Source of the DNA: Paenibacillus_S vulneris
GTDB taxonomy: Bacteria > Bacillota > Bacilli > Paenibacillales > NBRC-103111
Direction: 5' to 3'
Assembly: GCF_039543185.1 (NCBI RefSeq)
Contig: NZ_BAABJG010000006.1
Coordinates: 1-64,000 of the forward strand
Length of the DNA stretch: 64,000 nucleotides
Part shown: piece by piece, positions 45,209-54,031 of the stretch
Numbering within the stretch: the stretch's first letter is position 1
Layout: every line of letters begins with the position of its first letter
Made by a program: the position numbers and the translations under genes
Notes under the pieces: generated by a model
The model's database searches: none
Seen by the model: only the letters and a program-made list of their open reading frames with translations
What the model was told of the DNA's origin: nothing

Positions 45209-45460
45209 TTACTTAGCCATAGTATAGTGAAGAATGTCCCGAAAAGATATTTCTAATCTGGCTGATATTATATCCGATTTTGTCATGAAATAATGATTCG
45301 CTTCCAAATCATCCTGCCGCATCCAGTCGTCAGCAATCGACAGAAATTTCCCGGGAAATGGCAGAAGCATCGGCATTCGAAACCAGGGCTCCTCAACAGC
45401 TTCAACTTTAATGCGGGCCATGGCATCGAGTCTGATTCGGGTACTTTTCGGTGAACCCAA
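45209..45460 (-). pseudogene. Possible truncated AraC-type regulator N-terminus
   Basis: From an internal methionine at 45421 this frame reads MARIKVEAVEEPWFRMPMLL, then FPGKFLSIADDWMRQDD and LEANHYFMTK. This style resembles the first residues of cupin/AraC-type sugar regulators. The frame stops after about 70 residues, before any helix-turn-helix, and no ribosome binding site is visible. It lies directly upstream of the Gfo/Idh gene, where a regulator could once have been. It may instead be chance coding in a leader region. Confidence 0.3.
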
Positions 45461-45472
45461 CTAAAGTAAGTC

Positions 45473-45508
45473 AAAAAAAAGAAGCGCCACCTTAGCAGGC
45501 TCGCTTCT
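45473..45508 (-). terminator. Terminator of phoP
   Basis: On the minus strand AGAAGCG (45502-45508) pairs with CGCTTCT (45480-45486) and is followed by eight T residues. Confidence 0.88.
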
Positions 45509-45520
45509 ATTTTGCAGCAT

Positions 45521-46240
45521 CTATGCTTTTTTCACCACGGAGGTGACGAGCTTATAGCCGACTCCCCGAATCGATTCAATCTGTACGCTCTGCTGATTCA
45601 TCTCCAGCTTCTTGCGCAAAGAGCTGACATGCACATCCACCGTCCGCTGTCCGCCGATATAGTCGAAGCCCCAGACGATATTCATCAGATCATCCCGTGT
45701 CACGACGACTCCAGGCCGTTGAACCAAATAGAGAAGAACCTCAAACTCCTTCGGTCGAAGCGGTATGGATTCCCCGTTCAGCATAACCTCATACTTTTCC
45801 GGATAAATATACAAATCGCCGGCGGTAATGACCTTTTCCCCGGTCGTATTTCTATCCTGCAGCTGCTCCTCGGACATCGTCCTGCGCAGCACCGCCGAGA
45901 CGCGCGCCAGCAGCTCGGCTACTCCGAAGGGCTTCGTAATATAGTCATCCGCGCCGTATTTCAGACCTTGTACGACTTCTTCCTCCGCATTCCGTGCCGT
46001 CAAAATGATGACCGGCGTTTTATTGCCCTTCTGACGAAGCTTGGACAAGATTTCAAACCCGTTCAACCCCGGAAGCATAATATCTAGAATGATCAAATCA
46101 AAAGCATGCTGAAGTGCGGTCTGCAGCCCTTCACTGCCGTGATCAACCACTTTCGTTTCATACCCGTCCTGAGAAAGATTATAAGAGAGCAGTCTTGCTA
46201 ATGTAGGCTCGTCTTCAATAACTAAAATTTTTTGCGTCAT
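45521..46240 (-). CDS. phoP: Phosphate response regulator PhoP
   Basis: PhoP is the OmpR-family regulator of phosphate starvation. The 239-residue protein has a receiver domain (1-120) with Asp in LIILDIMLPGLNG (about 53), Thr in ILTARNAEEE and Lys in DYITKPFGV. A winged-helix domain (about 140-235) ends in the recognition helix region TVDVHVSSLRKKLE and GVGYKLV. GGGGGA precedes the ATG. Unlike in Bacillus subtilis, phoP lies downstream of phoR and has its own promoter with Pho boxes, consistent with autoregulation. The Pho identity rests on similarity, the Pho boxes here and at pstS, and the mdh-polA neighbourhood. Confidence 0.9.
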   Translation of the reverse strand: MTQKILVIEDEPTLARLLSYNLSQDGYETKVVDHGSEGLQTALQHAFDLIILDIMLPGLNGFEILSKLRQKGNKTPVIILTARNAEEEVVQGLKYGADDYITKPFGVAELLARVSAVLRRTMSEEQLQDRNTTGEKVITAGDLYIYPEKYEVMLNGESIPLRPKEFEVLLYLVQRPGVVVTRDDLMNIVWGFDYIGGQRTVDVHVSSLRKKLEMNQQSVQIESIRGVGYKLVTSVVKKA

Positions 46241-46277
46241 GGGAATCCCCCGTTTTAGTTTCTAATAAGACAAGCTT

Positions 46278-46327
46278 ATCATAGCCTAGTTTTGTTGGCA
46301 AAATGTAAAGTGTTAATTTCATGTAAA
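46278..46327 (-). promoter_or_regulatory. phoP promoter with Pho boxes
   Basis: On the minus strand TTTACA (46322-46327) and TTAACA (46311-46316) are 11 bp apart. A third TTTACA (46304-46309) overlaps the expected -35. TATGAT (46278-46283) serves as -10. This arrangement is typical of a PhoP-activated promoter. Confidence 0.7.
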
Positions 46328-46447
46328 AATTTTGCCCCCTGGCATCAAATATTGGGTAAGTTTGCTGAGAAACCTATAGAGCTAGAACTATTGCCAATAT
46401 ACTCCGGTGGGATGCCCCTCCAGCTACCGTTTCAAGCACTAATGCTA

Positions 46448-46483
46448 AGAAAGCCTTATGGAATCTTGAAAAATCCATAAGGC
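46448..46483 (-). terminator. Terminator of phoR
   Basis: On the minus strand GCCTTATGGA pairs perfectly with TCCATAAGGC around an 11-nt loop, followed by TTTCTT. It separates phoR from phoP transcription. Confidence 0.8.
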
Positions 46484-46495
46484 CTCTATATACAA

Positions 46496-48289
46496 TTAAT
46501 GAATCACAGGCAGCTCAATGATGAATCGGGTCCCCATCCCCACTTCGCTTTCCACACGAATGGTTCCCTTATGCAGCTCTACCAGATGCTTTACGATGGA
46601 TAGACCCAGACCGGTTCCGCCGGAGCTGCGGGATCTGGCTTTATCCACGCGATAGAACCGTTCGAAGATACGGGGCAGATCTTTTTTGGGAATGCCTATC
46701 CCGGTGTCGGAGATCGTCATAAGAATTCGCTCGTAATCATCTCCGATAGGATCGATAGGCTCTACCTTCACCTTCACCTTACCGCCCTCAGGAGTATAAT
46801 TGATCCCGTTGGATAAAAGGTTGATCAAAATTTGCCGCAGCCTGTCCTCATCCGCCTCGATGTACATGTCCTCATCCACCTGCATATCGAGGGAGATCGA
46901 TTTCTTCATCGCTTCCGTATTCATGACATGGAGGCAGTTGCCGACAAACGTATGCATATGCACCGGAGAGAACTGCAGCGGGATCCGCTTGGACTCGATC
47001 TTCGATAGCTCGAGGATGTCACCGATCAGCCGGTTCAGCCGCTCACTCTCGTCAAAAATAATCTGCAGGAACGACCTTGCCGTCTCCTTATCGTTCAATG
47101 CTCCGGCAAGCAGCGTCTCCGCAAAGCCTTTGACCGCAGCAATCGGCGTTTTGAGCTCATGGGATACGTTGGCGACGAACTCGCTGCGCATCCGTTCCAG
47201 ACGCCGGACGGCCGTAATATCATGGAGCACGATCAGCACGCCCGCCCACTCCTCTTCGTTCAAGGAGATAGGGATAAGGTTGATCTCTAATATGCGCTCC
47301 GACGGGTAATAAAATATCATTTCATCCCGGATCAGCTCCCGGGAGTCGATGCATTCCTGAATCAATTGCGTGAACTCGTACTGCTGCTTCGCTTCATCGA
47401 ATTTTTTGCCCAGCAGCTCCTGCGCGGAGAAGCCGAGGATATCTTCCGCCGATGGGTTCAGCAGCACAATTTTCCCGTCGCGGTCGATCATAACGACACC
47501 GCTGATCATATTCTCAAGGACGCTTTTCAACCGGCTCTCGTCTTCGAGAATCCGGTTCATCTGCAGCTGCAGACTGTCCGCCATCTGGTTAATCGCCTGC
47601 CCCAGCTGACCTACCTCGTCCTTTTTCCGAAGGTGTACTCTGGCTTTGTAGTTCATGTTCGTGATCTGATTAGCGACTCTTGTAATCATCTCAATGGGGC
47701 GGGTCAGGCCGTACGCAACCCTGTAGCTGATTAAAGCAGCAATAACGAATACGGTCAGCAAACCTATCAGGATGCCATACCAAACCTTGCGGATCGATGC
47801 GTCTACATCCTCCAGACTCATGGCCAGCCGGGCATAGCCTTTGATGGTCGAGCCGTCCTTGACCGGAACGACAACATAGAGCATATTGCGCTGAATCGTT
47901 GTGCTGTACCGCATGTCGGAGCCGAACTCCCCGTTTTGGGCCGCCTCGGCTACCTCTTTTCGCGACAAGTGATTTTCCATCTCCTGCGGATTCGAATCCG
48001 AATCCCCCAGGACCTTGCCATCGGCTCGTATATACGTCACGCGGGCGTCGGCAGATTGCTTCAGCTGCTTCGCCAGATCGGTGAAGTATCGCATCTGCTC
48101 GCTCTCCGTACCCTCCTGCTTCCAATCCAGGGTAAACAAGATCACCTTAAGCTCTCTATCCATATTCGTCTTCAGGGCCTCAATATGAGACTCCTTCAGC
48201 ATCCGTGACATGAACAGTCCGGCTGCCAGCATTGAGGCTCCGATCAGCACAATAAATAGCAAGGTGAGACGAACTCGAAATTTTTGCAT
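46496..48289 (-). CDS. phoR: Phosphate sensor histidine kinase PhoR
   Basis: PhoR is the membrane kinase partner of PhoP. The 597-residue protein has two membrane helices (about 8-28 and 168-190) enclosing an extracellular PAS-like domain. A HAMP domain (about 190-245), a PAS (about 255-360) and the catalytic core follow. The phospho-acceptor His is in FVANVSHELKTPIAAVKGFAETLL (about 372-395). The ATPase motifs are LLSNGINYTPEGG, ISDTGIGIPKKD and GGTGLGLSIVKHLVELH. It is transcribed separately from phoP, 255 bp upstream of it. Confidence 0.9.
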   Translation of the reverse strand: MQKFRVRLTLLFIVLIGASMLAAGLFMSRMLKESHIEALKTNMDRELKVILFTLDWKQEGTESEQMRYFTDLAKQLKQSADARVTYIRADGKVLGDSDSNPQEMENHLSRKEVAEAAQNGEFGSDMRYSTTIQRNMLYVVVPVKDGSTIKGYARLAMSLEDVDASIRKVWYGILIGLLTVFVIAALISYRVAYGLTRPIEMITRVANQITNMNYKARVHLRKKDEVGQLGQAINQMADSLQLQMNRILEDESRLKSVLENMISGVVMIDRDGKIVLLNPSAEDILGFSAQELLGKKFDEAKQQYEFTQLIQECIDSRELIRDEMIFYYPSERILEINLIPISLNEEEWAGVLIVLHDITAVRRLERMRSEFVANVSHELKTPIAAVKGFAETLLAGALNDKETARSFLQIIFDESERLNRLIGDILELSKIESKRIPLQFSPVHMHTFVGNCLHVMNTEAMKKSISLDMQVDEDMYIEADEDRLRQILINLLSNGINYTPEGGKVKVKVEPIDPIGDDYERILMTISDTGIGIPKKDLPRIFERFYRVDKARSRSSGGTGLGLSIVKHLVELHKGTIRVESEVGMGTRFIIELPVIH

Positions 48290-48409
48290 AATTCCCTCCG
48301 TTTGAGGCTGCTTATCGACTTGCAGGGCCGTTCTATGTGCAGGAGCCGCATGGTCTTACTGCCACGCTGTCCTACCCGCTATCACTCATTCATTTAATAG
48401 ACAGTATAG

Positions 48410-49405
48410 TCAATAGCGTAGCTGTTCAGCAGGAGGAATGCCAGTTAATTTTTTGTAAATGCGGGACTTCTCGTATTTTTTCAGGCACCAGAAGTTTAGG
48501 GTTGCAAAAGGCTGCTGGATAAGAATCGACAGTACGACCGGCACCGCCGTTAACGGCTCGAAATAAGCGAGCGCCAGCACCAGGCCTAGCGAAATATTGC
48601 GCATTCCGGAGGAATAGGCGACGGTGACGACGATATCATGCCGCTTCATCACGAACATGGACGCAAAGCCGATCAAATAGCAAAAGATAACCATCAGCAC
48701 AACCAACGGGATGACAACGACCATGTCATGCTTCATTTGGATGACGTAGGGCTGGATAGCCGCCGCGTTGATCGCTACGACCGTCACCATGGCCACTTTG
48801 GAGCTGGGAGCACAGAACGGCGCCGACCATTCCTTGAATCTTTGCCGCGACAGCTCGTTCACGATAACCCCCAGAACCGTCGGGACAACGATAATTTTGA
48901 TCAAATCCATCATGACCTTGAGATGATCGAAATCCACTTCCGCTCCGAAAAACACGGACACCTCGAACGGAATGACGAACGGGCTTAAAGCCGAATCGAT
49001 CACGATCATGGATAACGCTAACGGAACGCTGCCTTTCGAGAGCCCGATCCAGATCACAGACGATACTCCAAGAGGAATAACCGTGAATAGTACGAATCCC
49101 ACCACATAAGGCGATTGGGCGCCAAAAAAGGCGCTGCCCAGCGCATAAGACACGATAGGCGCGATAATATGCGCAGCCGTAAAAATAAGCAGCATCGGGA
49201 TGGGCATGCGGAAGGCCTGCTTGATTTGGCTCCAGCTGCAGCCGGTAGCCATTACGAAGGTCAAGTAGGCGAACAAATAAGGCGCCCATCCTGTGAGTCC
49301 GTTCAGATGCGCAGAAAAAAGAAACCCAAGTATCAAGGATACTGGGACAATTAGAGATAAATATTTTTCTATGATGGCATTAAGCCTTAATCCGAATGCT
49401 CTCAT
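48410..49405 (-). CDS. BASS-family (bile acid:Na+ symporter type) transporter
   Basis: The 331-residue protein has about ten membrane helices and the layout of the bile acid/sodium symporter and ACR3 superfamily, including the polar segment FTVIPLGVSSVIWIGLSKG (about 107-125) and the later AYSSGMRNISLGLVLA (about 266-281). Bacterial members carry organic anions, pantoate or arsenite; the substrate here is unknown. The arsenite-specific cysteine signature of ACR3 is not evident. Its ATG is 1 bp after the fumarase stop, with no clear ribosome binding site, so it is probably translationally coupled to the fumarase gene. Confidence 0.8.
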   Translation of the reverse strand: MRAFGLRLNAIIEKYLSLIVPVSLILGFLFSAHLNGLTGWAPYLFAYLTFVMATGCSWSQIKQAFRMPIPMLLIFTAAHIIAPIVSYALGSAFFGAQSPYVVGFVLFTVIPLGVSSVIWIGLSKGSVPLALSMIVIDSALSPFVIPFEVSVFFGAEVDFDHLKVMMDLIKIIVVPTVLGVIVNELSRQRFKEWSAPFCAPSSKVAMVTVVAINAAAIQPYVIQMKHDMVVVIPLVVLMVIFCYLIGFASMFVMKRHDIVVTVAYSSGMRNISLGLVLALAYFEPLTAVPVVLSILIQQPFATLNFWCLKKYEKSRIYKKLTGIPPAEQLRY

Positions 49406-49406
49406 C

Positions 49407-50939
49407 TTAGGCGAAAACCGTCTCTTTGAGCAGGGAAAGCTTCTCCAGGGAATTTTTGTCTACTTCAGCATGCAGACTGTTGCCATGGGAGTCCATCGTT
49501 ACGATAGCGGCGAAGCCTTCGGTTTGAAGATGCCACATTGCCTCCGGAGTACCGAATTCCAGGAAATCGACCCCGTTAACCTTCTTGAAGCATTGAGCGT
49601 AATATTGAGCGGCACCGCCGATAGCGTTCAAATAAACTGCGCCATGCTCCTGCAGAGCGGCCAGCGTTTTGGCGCCCATTCCGCCTTTGCCGATAACCAT
49701 GCGGATGCCGAACTTTTTAATGATCGTACCTTGATAAGGCTCTTCCCGGCTGCTTGTCGTAGGACCTGCCGCTTTCACGTGCCATTCGCCGGCTTCGTCC
49801 TTCGCCATGACCGGACCGCAGTGGTAAATCGCAGCGCCGTTCAAGTCGATTGGAGCATCGTGATCCATCAAATATTTGTGCAGAGCATCGCGGCCAGTGT
49901 ACATTGGTCCGTTAATGATAACAACGTCACCTACACGCAGCTGACGGATTTGCTCCTCCGTTACTGGAGTTTGCAGGACAACTTCACGGCGTTCGGACGC
50001 TTCTGCGCTCGCTGCCGCTTCCTTCTTCATCGAGACGGTCTCGCCCTTCTCGTATACCCATTCCTTGATATCGCCGCTGTTCGCATCGAGCAGAACGCCT
50101 TGTCTGCGGAAAGCCCAGCAATTGTAAGCAACGGAGACGAAGAAGCTTGCAGGCAAACGGTTCATCACGCCCACTTTACAGCCGAGCAAGGATACTTGGC
50201 CGCCGAAGCCCATGGTACCGATTCCCAATGTATTTGCTTTTTCCATAATGTAATCTTCCAGCTTCTGGAGATCTTCGATAGGATTCACATCATCCACGCG
50301 ACGGAACAGCTGCTGCTTGGCCAGCTCATAACCGCTTGTCCGGTCGCCGCCGATGCCCACGCCAATAAAGCCCGCGCTGCAGCCTTGACCTTGTGCTTGA
50401 TATACCGCATGCAGGATACATTTGCGGATACCGTCCAGATCGCGGCCTGCCTTGCCGAGCCCGTCCAGTTCAGTCGGAAGACTGTATTGAATGTTTTTGT
50501 TCTCACAGCCGCCGCCTTTGAGAATCAGCTTGACTTCAATCTCGTCGCGTTCCCATTGCTCGAAATGAACGACTGGAGTTCCTGGTCCAAGATTGTCGCC
50601 TGTGTTGGAACCGGTCAACGAATCAACGGAGTTCGAACGCAGCTTGCTATCTTTAGTCGCTTGAGCGACAGCTTCTAGAATTTGCTTTTTCATGACAATC
50701 TGATTCGCGCCTACAGGGCAATGAATGATGAACGTCGGCATCCCCGTGTCCTGACAGATAGGAGATACGTTGCATTCCGCCATATCGATGTTGTTCCCGA
50801 TGGTAGATAAGGAAATGGCCGAACGCGTTCCCGCATCCTCGCGCTCCTGAGCCGATTGAATCGCCAATCGGACGTCCGCCGGAAGATTGGTCGATGTCTC
50901 GACAATCAGTTTATAGACGCTGTCTTGAAAATGCTGCAT
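49407..50939 (-). CDS. fumA: Class I (iron-sulfur) fumarate hydratase
   Basis: This TCA-cycle enzyme interconverts fumarate and malate with a 4Fe-4S cluster. An upstream open frame exists, but AAAGGGGA lies directly before ATG 50939, giving 510 residues and the usual N-terminus MQHFQDSVYKLIVETST. Candidate cluster cysteines lie in ISPICQDTGMPTF-type context (VSPICQDTGMPTF, about 56-68), QGQGCSAGFIGVGIGGD (about 184-200) and SLLGCKVGVMNRLP. The N-terminal alpha and C-terminal beta parts are fused, as in FumA. It likely forms an operon with the BASS transporter downstream. Confidence 0.94.
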   Translation of the reverse strand: MQHFQDSVYKLIVETSTNLPADVRLAIQSAQEREDAGTRSAISLSTIGNNIDMAECNVSPICQDTGMPTFIIHCPVGANQIVMKKQILEAVAQATKDSKLRSNSVDSLTGSNTGDNLGPGTPVVHFEQWERDEIEVKLILKGGGCENKNIQYSLPTELDGLGKAGRDLDGIRKCILHAVYQAQGQGCSAGFIGVGIGGDRTSGYELAKQQLFRRVDDVNPIEDLQKLEDYIMEKANTLGIGTMGFGGQVSLLGCKVGVMNRLPASFFVSVAYNCWAFRRQGVLLDANSGDIKEWVYEKGETVSMKKEAAASAEASERREVVLQTPVTEEQIRQLRVGDVVIINGPMYTGRDALHKYLMDHDAPIDLNGAAIYHCGPVMAKDEAGEWHVKAAGPTTSSREEPYQGTIIKKFGIRMVIGKGGMGAKTLAALQEHGAVYLNAIGGAAQYYAQCFKKVNGVDFLEFGTPEAMWHLQTEGFAAIVTMDSHGNSLHAEVDKNSLEKLSLLKETVFA

Positions 50940-51200
50940 GATATAATCCCCTTTCCAAATTAGGCCCTGCTCAATATATACAATGATGCATAAGTATATA
51001 ATAGCACATTCCGCCAGCTTCAAAAACCGTGAAATGCAGTGCCTGTAAGGCTTCACGTCCCTTTATCCTCCGGAAAGTCGCCTCCCTTAAAGTTTTATTT
51101 AGATTTCTAACCTTACAGCAGGAATTTACTAGTGATCATAGAATACTTAACTACACGTAATTAGGAACTTTTGACTATACGTATAAGGAGTCTCACAGCT

Positions 51201-52364
51201 ATGAGAAAACTCGTCATCAGGGCCGTTATCTTAAGCTTTCTCGGGCTTTGCCTTGTTCTTCCCTCCCTGCAAGCGGCCAAGACTAATGTCCTATATAAGG
51301 ACCAGGTTGCAGTCATTATGTATCATCATGTGGATGACGACGCCAAAAGCTTCGGCACTATCACCACCAAGCTGTTTCAGGATCAGCTGACCTTTTTGAA
51401 AAGCAAAGGCTACCAATTCATTACGCTGAGCCAGTTCAAGGAGTTCATGAACGGAGCCTCCGTGCCGAATAACGCAGTATTGGTCACTTTCGACGATGGC
51501 TATGAGAGCTTCTATGTGAACGCTTACCCTATTTTGAAAAGCATGCGGATCCCTGCCGTTAATTTCGTCATAACGAAGGATTTGGAGAATCCGTTAGCCA
51601 GCTACATCCCTTCATTATCCCAGGACGAGATTACCGAGATGACGAGCGATACGAATTTCATTGACGCCCAATGTCATACGGATGATTTTCACCATAAGCT
51701 GCCCGACGGTTCCGCCGCACTAATCGGCAGGCTGGTCACCAACGGCAAGAAGGAGACGGAAGAAGAATACAAGCAGCGTGTCATTAAGGATACCCAGACC
51801 TGCATAACCAAATTAAGCGCGGTGGACCCCGAGCCGCCCGATACTTTAGCTTATCCTTACGGCTTCTATGATGATAAAGCCATTGAATATATCCGCCAAG
51901 GCGGAATTAAATACGCATTCACGATCATACCGGAAATGGCGACAAGAGATGTCGATGCGATGAAAATCCCGCGAATCAATGCCGGGAACAGTCTGATTAC
52001 ACCCGAGGGTCTTCATAATTCCATTGTTCGCAGCATTGTAGCCCTCACACCGCCAACCAGTGAGCTGCCTCTTGTGGAAACGATGGCGCAGCTGGGAGGC
52101 AAAGCGACTATAAACGGGAATACGGTGACCATTCAGTATAAAACCGGCCAGTGGACCGGAACCGTCAACAGCCAGAAGATCGCCGCTGCCGGCAATAATC
52201 CGGGCAATACCGCCAAGCCGGTGACGCTGCAGAAGGCGTTATGGATGAAGAATCATCAACTATTTATCACGCTAAAAGATTTGGAAACTGTCATCGGAGC
52301 GCAAATCGTGTATAATCCTACTGTACAAAGCTTTTCCGCTCGGCAGACGCCGGTGATAAAGTAG
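51201..52364 (+). CDS. Secreted polysaccharide deacetylase with C-terminal stalk domain
   Basis: From ATG 51201 (AAGGAG at 51184-51189) the 387-residue protein starts with a cleavable signal peptide (about 1-25). The NodB/CE4-type domain has VIMYHHVDDD, LVTFDDGYESF and DAQCHTDDFHH as metal-site segments, then LAYPYGFYDD. A C-terminal region (about 290-387) resembles the small copper-amine-oxidase-N-type stalk domain common in secreted Paenibacillus proteins (LGGKATINGNTVTIQY; LFITLKDLETVIGAQIVYN). It differs from the lipoprotein deacetylase at 19113 by lacking a lipobox and having this extra domain. Confidence 0.88.
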   Translation: MRKLVIRAVILSFLGLCLVLPSLQAAKTNVLYKDQVAVIMYHHVDDDAKSFGTITTKLFQDQLTFLKSKGYQFITLSQFKEFMNGASVPNNAVLVTFDDGYESFYVNAYPILKSMRIPAVNFVITKDLENPLASYIPSLSQDEITEMTSDTNFIDAQCHTDDFHHKLPDGSAALIGRLVTNGKKETEEEYKQRVIKDTQTCITKLSAVDPEPPDTLAYPYGFYDDKAIEYIRQGGIKYAFTIIPEMATRDVDAMKIPRINAGNSLITPEGLHNSIVRSIVALTPPTSELPLVETMAQLGGKATINGNTVTIQYKTGQWTGTVNSQKIAAAGNNPGNTAKPVTLQKALWMKNHQLFITLKDLETVIGAQIVYNPTVQSFSARQTPVIK

Positions 52365-52377
52365 TAAACAGGATAGG

Positions 52378-52980
52378 ATGAGTTGGATGGACAGTCATTT
52401 TTTCGCTTATATGTACCGATTGCGTTATATTGAACGCTGGAGCCTCATGCGCAACATCGTTAAGGAGAACGTGGCGGAGCATTCGTTTCACGTCGCTTTG
52501 CTGACTCATGTGCTCTGCACCATTGCTAATGAGGAATTCAACCGCAACGTTCCGACCGACCGCATTGTCAGCATGGCCTTGTTCCATGACGCAACGGAAG
52601 TGTTCACGGGGGATATCCCGACGCCGGTCAAGCATCATAATCCCAAAATATTATCCAATTTCCGCGACATCGAACAGATGGCGGCAGAGCGCCTGCTGGA
52701 CATGATACCTCCAAAGCTGAAGCCCGTGTACGAGCCTCTGATCGACGCCAAATCCGCCGGATTGGATCCGGAGCTGAAGCGTTATGTCAAGGCGGCCGAT
52801 CTGTTAGACGCTTATTTGAAATGCGTGACCGAGCTATCGGCGGGCAACAAGGAATTCGGCAGCGCCAAGAAGCAAATCGAGCACTCCATTCAGGAGATGA
52901 ACATGCCGGAAATGGAATATTTCCTGAAGCATATGGCACCAAGTCTGGAAAAGACGCTGGACGAATTGTCCGAGGAATAA
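52378..52980 (+). CDS. HD-domain 5'-deoxynucleotidase, YfbR-like
   Basis: YfbR-type enzymes dephosphorylate deoxynucleoside monophosphates. The 200-residue protein carries the HD-domain metal ligands: His in NVAEHSFHVALLTH (about 34-37), HD in ALFHDATEVFTGDIPTPVK (about 66-84) and a later Asp in KAADLLDAYLK (about 140). The Arg-Trp region YIERWSLMRN (about 18-27) and length match the family. The start could be ATG 52378 or ATG 52387; neither has a strong site. It follows the deacetylase gene by 13 bp and ends at a terminator. Confidence 0.88.
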   Translation: MSWMDSHFFAYMYRLRYIERWSLMRNIVKENVAEHSFHVALLTHVLCTIANEEFNRNVPTDRIVSMALFHDATEVFTGDIPTPVKHHNPKILSNFRDIEQMAAERLLDMIPPKLKPVYEPLIDAKSAGLDPELKRYVKAADLLDAYLKCVTELSAGNKEFGSAKKQIEHSIQEMNMPEMEYFLKHMAPSLEKTLDELSEE

Positions 52981-52987
52981 TACGCGA

Positions 52988-53019
52988 AAGCTTGGGGATA
53001 CCTATCCCTGAGCTTTTTT
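52988..53019 (+). terminator. Terminator of the YfbR-like gene
   Basis: AAGCTTGGGGAT pairs with ATCCCTGAGCTT around ACCT, followed by TTTTTT. Confidence 0.85.
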
Positions 53020-53049
53020 GACAGTATTGCATTTATAAATTTCGGGGCT

Positions 53050-53100
53050 CCCCGCAAAGTACCTGAATAAGCTTCGAAGCCAATTCCCCACTTTGTGGGG
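53050..53100. repeat. 51-bp palindromic repeat, left copy
   Basis: CCCCGCAAAGT at the left end pairs with ACTTTGTGGGG at the right, with the perfect palindrome GCTTCGAAGC in the centre. A related copy in inverted orientation lies at 54032-54079 on the other side of the MerR-type gene. Confidence 0.75.
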
Positions 53101-53109
53101 TTATTTTGC

Positions 53110-53140
53110 TTGCGTGTGACGCTGCGTCACCTTATATACT
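53110..53140 (+). promoter_or_regulatory. MerR-type promoter/operator with 19-bp spacer
   Basis: TTGCGT (53110-53115) and TATACT (53135-53140) are separated by 19 bp. The perfect palindrome GTGACGC-T-GCGTCAC (53116-53130) fills most of the spacer. Overlong spacers with a centred dyad are the hallmark of MerR-activated promoters, so the gene is probably autoregulated. Confidence 0.8.
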
Positions 53141-53163
53141 GCTTGTAGAAAGGAGGGACAGGC

Positions 53164-54009
53164 TTGGATTCCACTTTGTATTCGATAAGCCAGTTTGCGC
53201 AAAAAGCCGGCGTATCCATAAGAACGCTTCGTTATTATGACAAGAAGGGGCTGTTGACGCCAACGCATTGGAACCGTTCAGGCTTCCGTCAATATTCGGA
53301 TTCCGATCTCAGCCGTTTGCAGTATATCATCGGACTGAAATTCCTGGGCTTCTCGTTGAACGAAATTCATCTTTTACTAAAAACCGGACCTAGACAGCTT
53401 CCTGAGATGCTTGCCCAGCAAAAGGCGATGATGATAACCAAAAGAAATCAGCTGGATGCGATTATCCAAGCAATGGAGGCAACGCAAGCATTCCTGCAAG
53501 CACATCCCGATGATCTGCAGGCCGTTACGCAGGTAATCCAAGCCATTCCAATGGAACCGATAAAAGAATCGATGAAACAGCATCTGACCGTCGAACAGAC
53601 TGCCGGCATGAAAGAACTCGTCAAGAACGCCTATTCCGAGGAAGCCTTAACGAAGGTTATGGAACGGAAATGGAGTGATGAGGAACTGCAGAGAAGACAG
53701 CAGGATTACGCCCTGTTCCGAAATGAGCTGCATCGATTGGCCGCAGCGTCAGCCGATCCAGCCAGCGAGGATGCGCAGCAAATGGCGGCATTACTCGACT
53801 TCATCAACGAACGGTTTTCCGGCGGGAATGCTTCCATCAAGGAAGGAATGAGGAGGACTTGGGCCGAATTCCAGTCGCTGCCCGATGAGCGGAAAGCGCA
53901 AGCCTATCATATTCCGGAAGAAGAGGCTGCCTTTTTGAAGCAGGCTATGACCGTATATTATAAGAACAAGCTTCGCAACTCTAATTCAGAACGACTTGAA
54001 CATGAATGA
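53164..54009 (+). CDS. MerR-family regulator with TipAS-type effector domain
   Basis: The 281-residue protein starts at TTG 53164 after AAAGGAGGGA. A MerR helix-turn-helix and wing (SQFAQKAGVSIRTLRYYDKK, about 8-27, then LTPTHWNRSGFRQYS) are followed by a dimerisation coiled coil (about 80-118). The C-terminal helical region (about 135-265) resembles the TipAS antibiotic-recognition domain (YSEEALTKVMERKWSDEEL; LDFINERFSGGNASIKEGM). TipA-type proteins bind drugs and activate their own promoter; the palindromic 19-bp-spacer promoter just upstream fits this. No separate target gene lies next to it. Confidence 0.9.
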   Translation: MDSTLYSISQFAQKAGVSIRTLRYYDKKGLLTPTHWNRSGFRQYSDSDLSRLQYIIGLKFLGFSLNEIHLLLKTGPRQLPEMLAQQKAMMITKRNQLDAIIQAMEATQAFLQAHPDDLQAVTQVIQAIPMEPIKESMKQHLTVEQTAGMKELVKNAYSEEALTKVMERKWSDEELQRRQQDYALFRNELHRLAAASADPASEDAQQMAALLDFINERFSGGNASIKEGMRRTWAEFQSLPDERKAQAYHIPEEEAAFLKQAMTVYYKNKLRNSNSERLEHE

Positions 54010-54031
54010 ATAGGCCCGCAGGTAAAATCAT

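Noticed and set aside
49293..50678. 461-codon frame antisense to fumA
   Set aside because: The fumarase gene on the other strand has all expected motifs; this frame has none.
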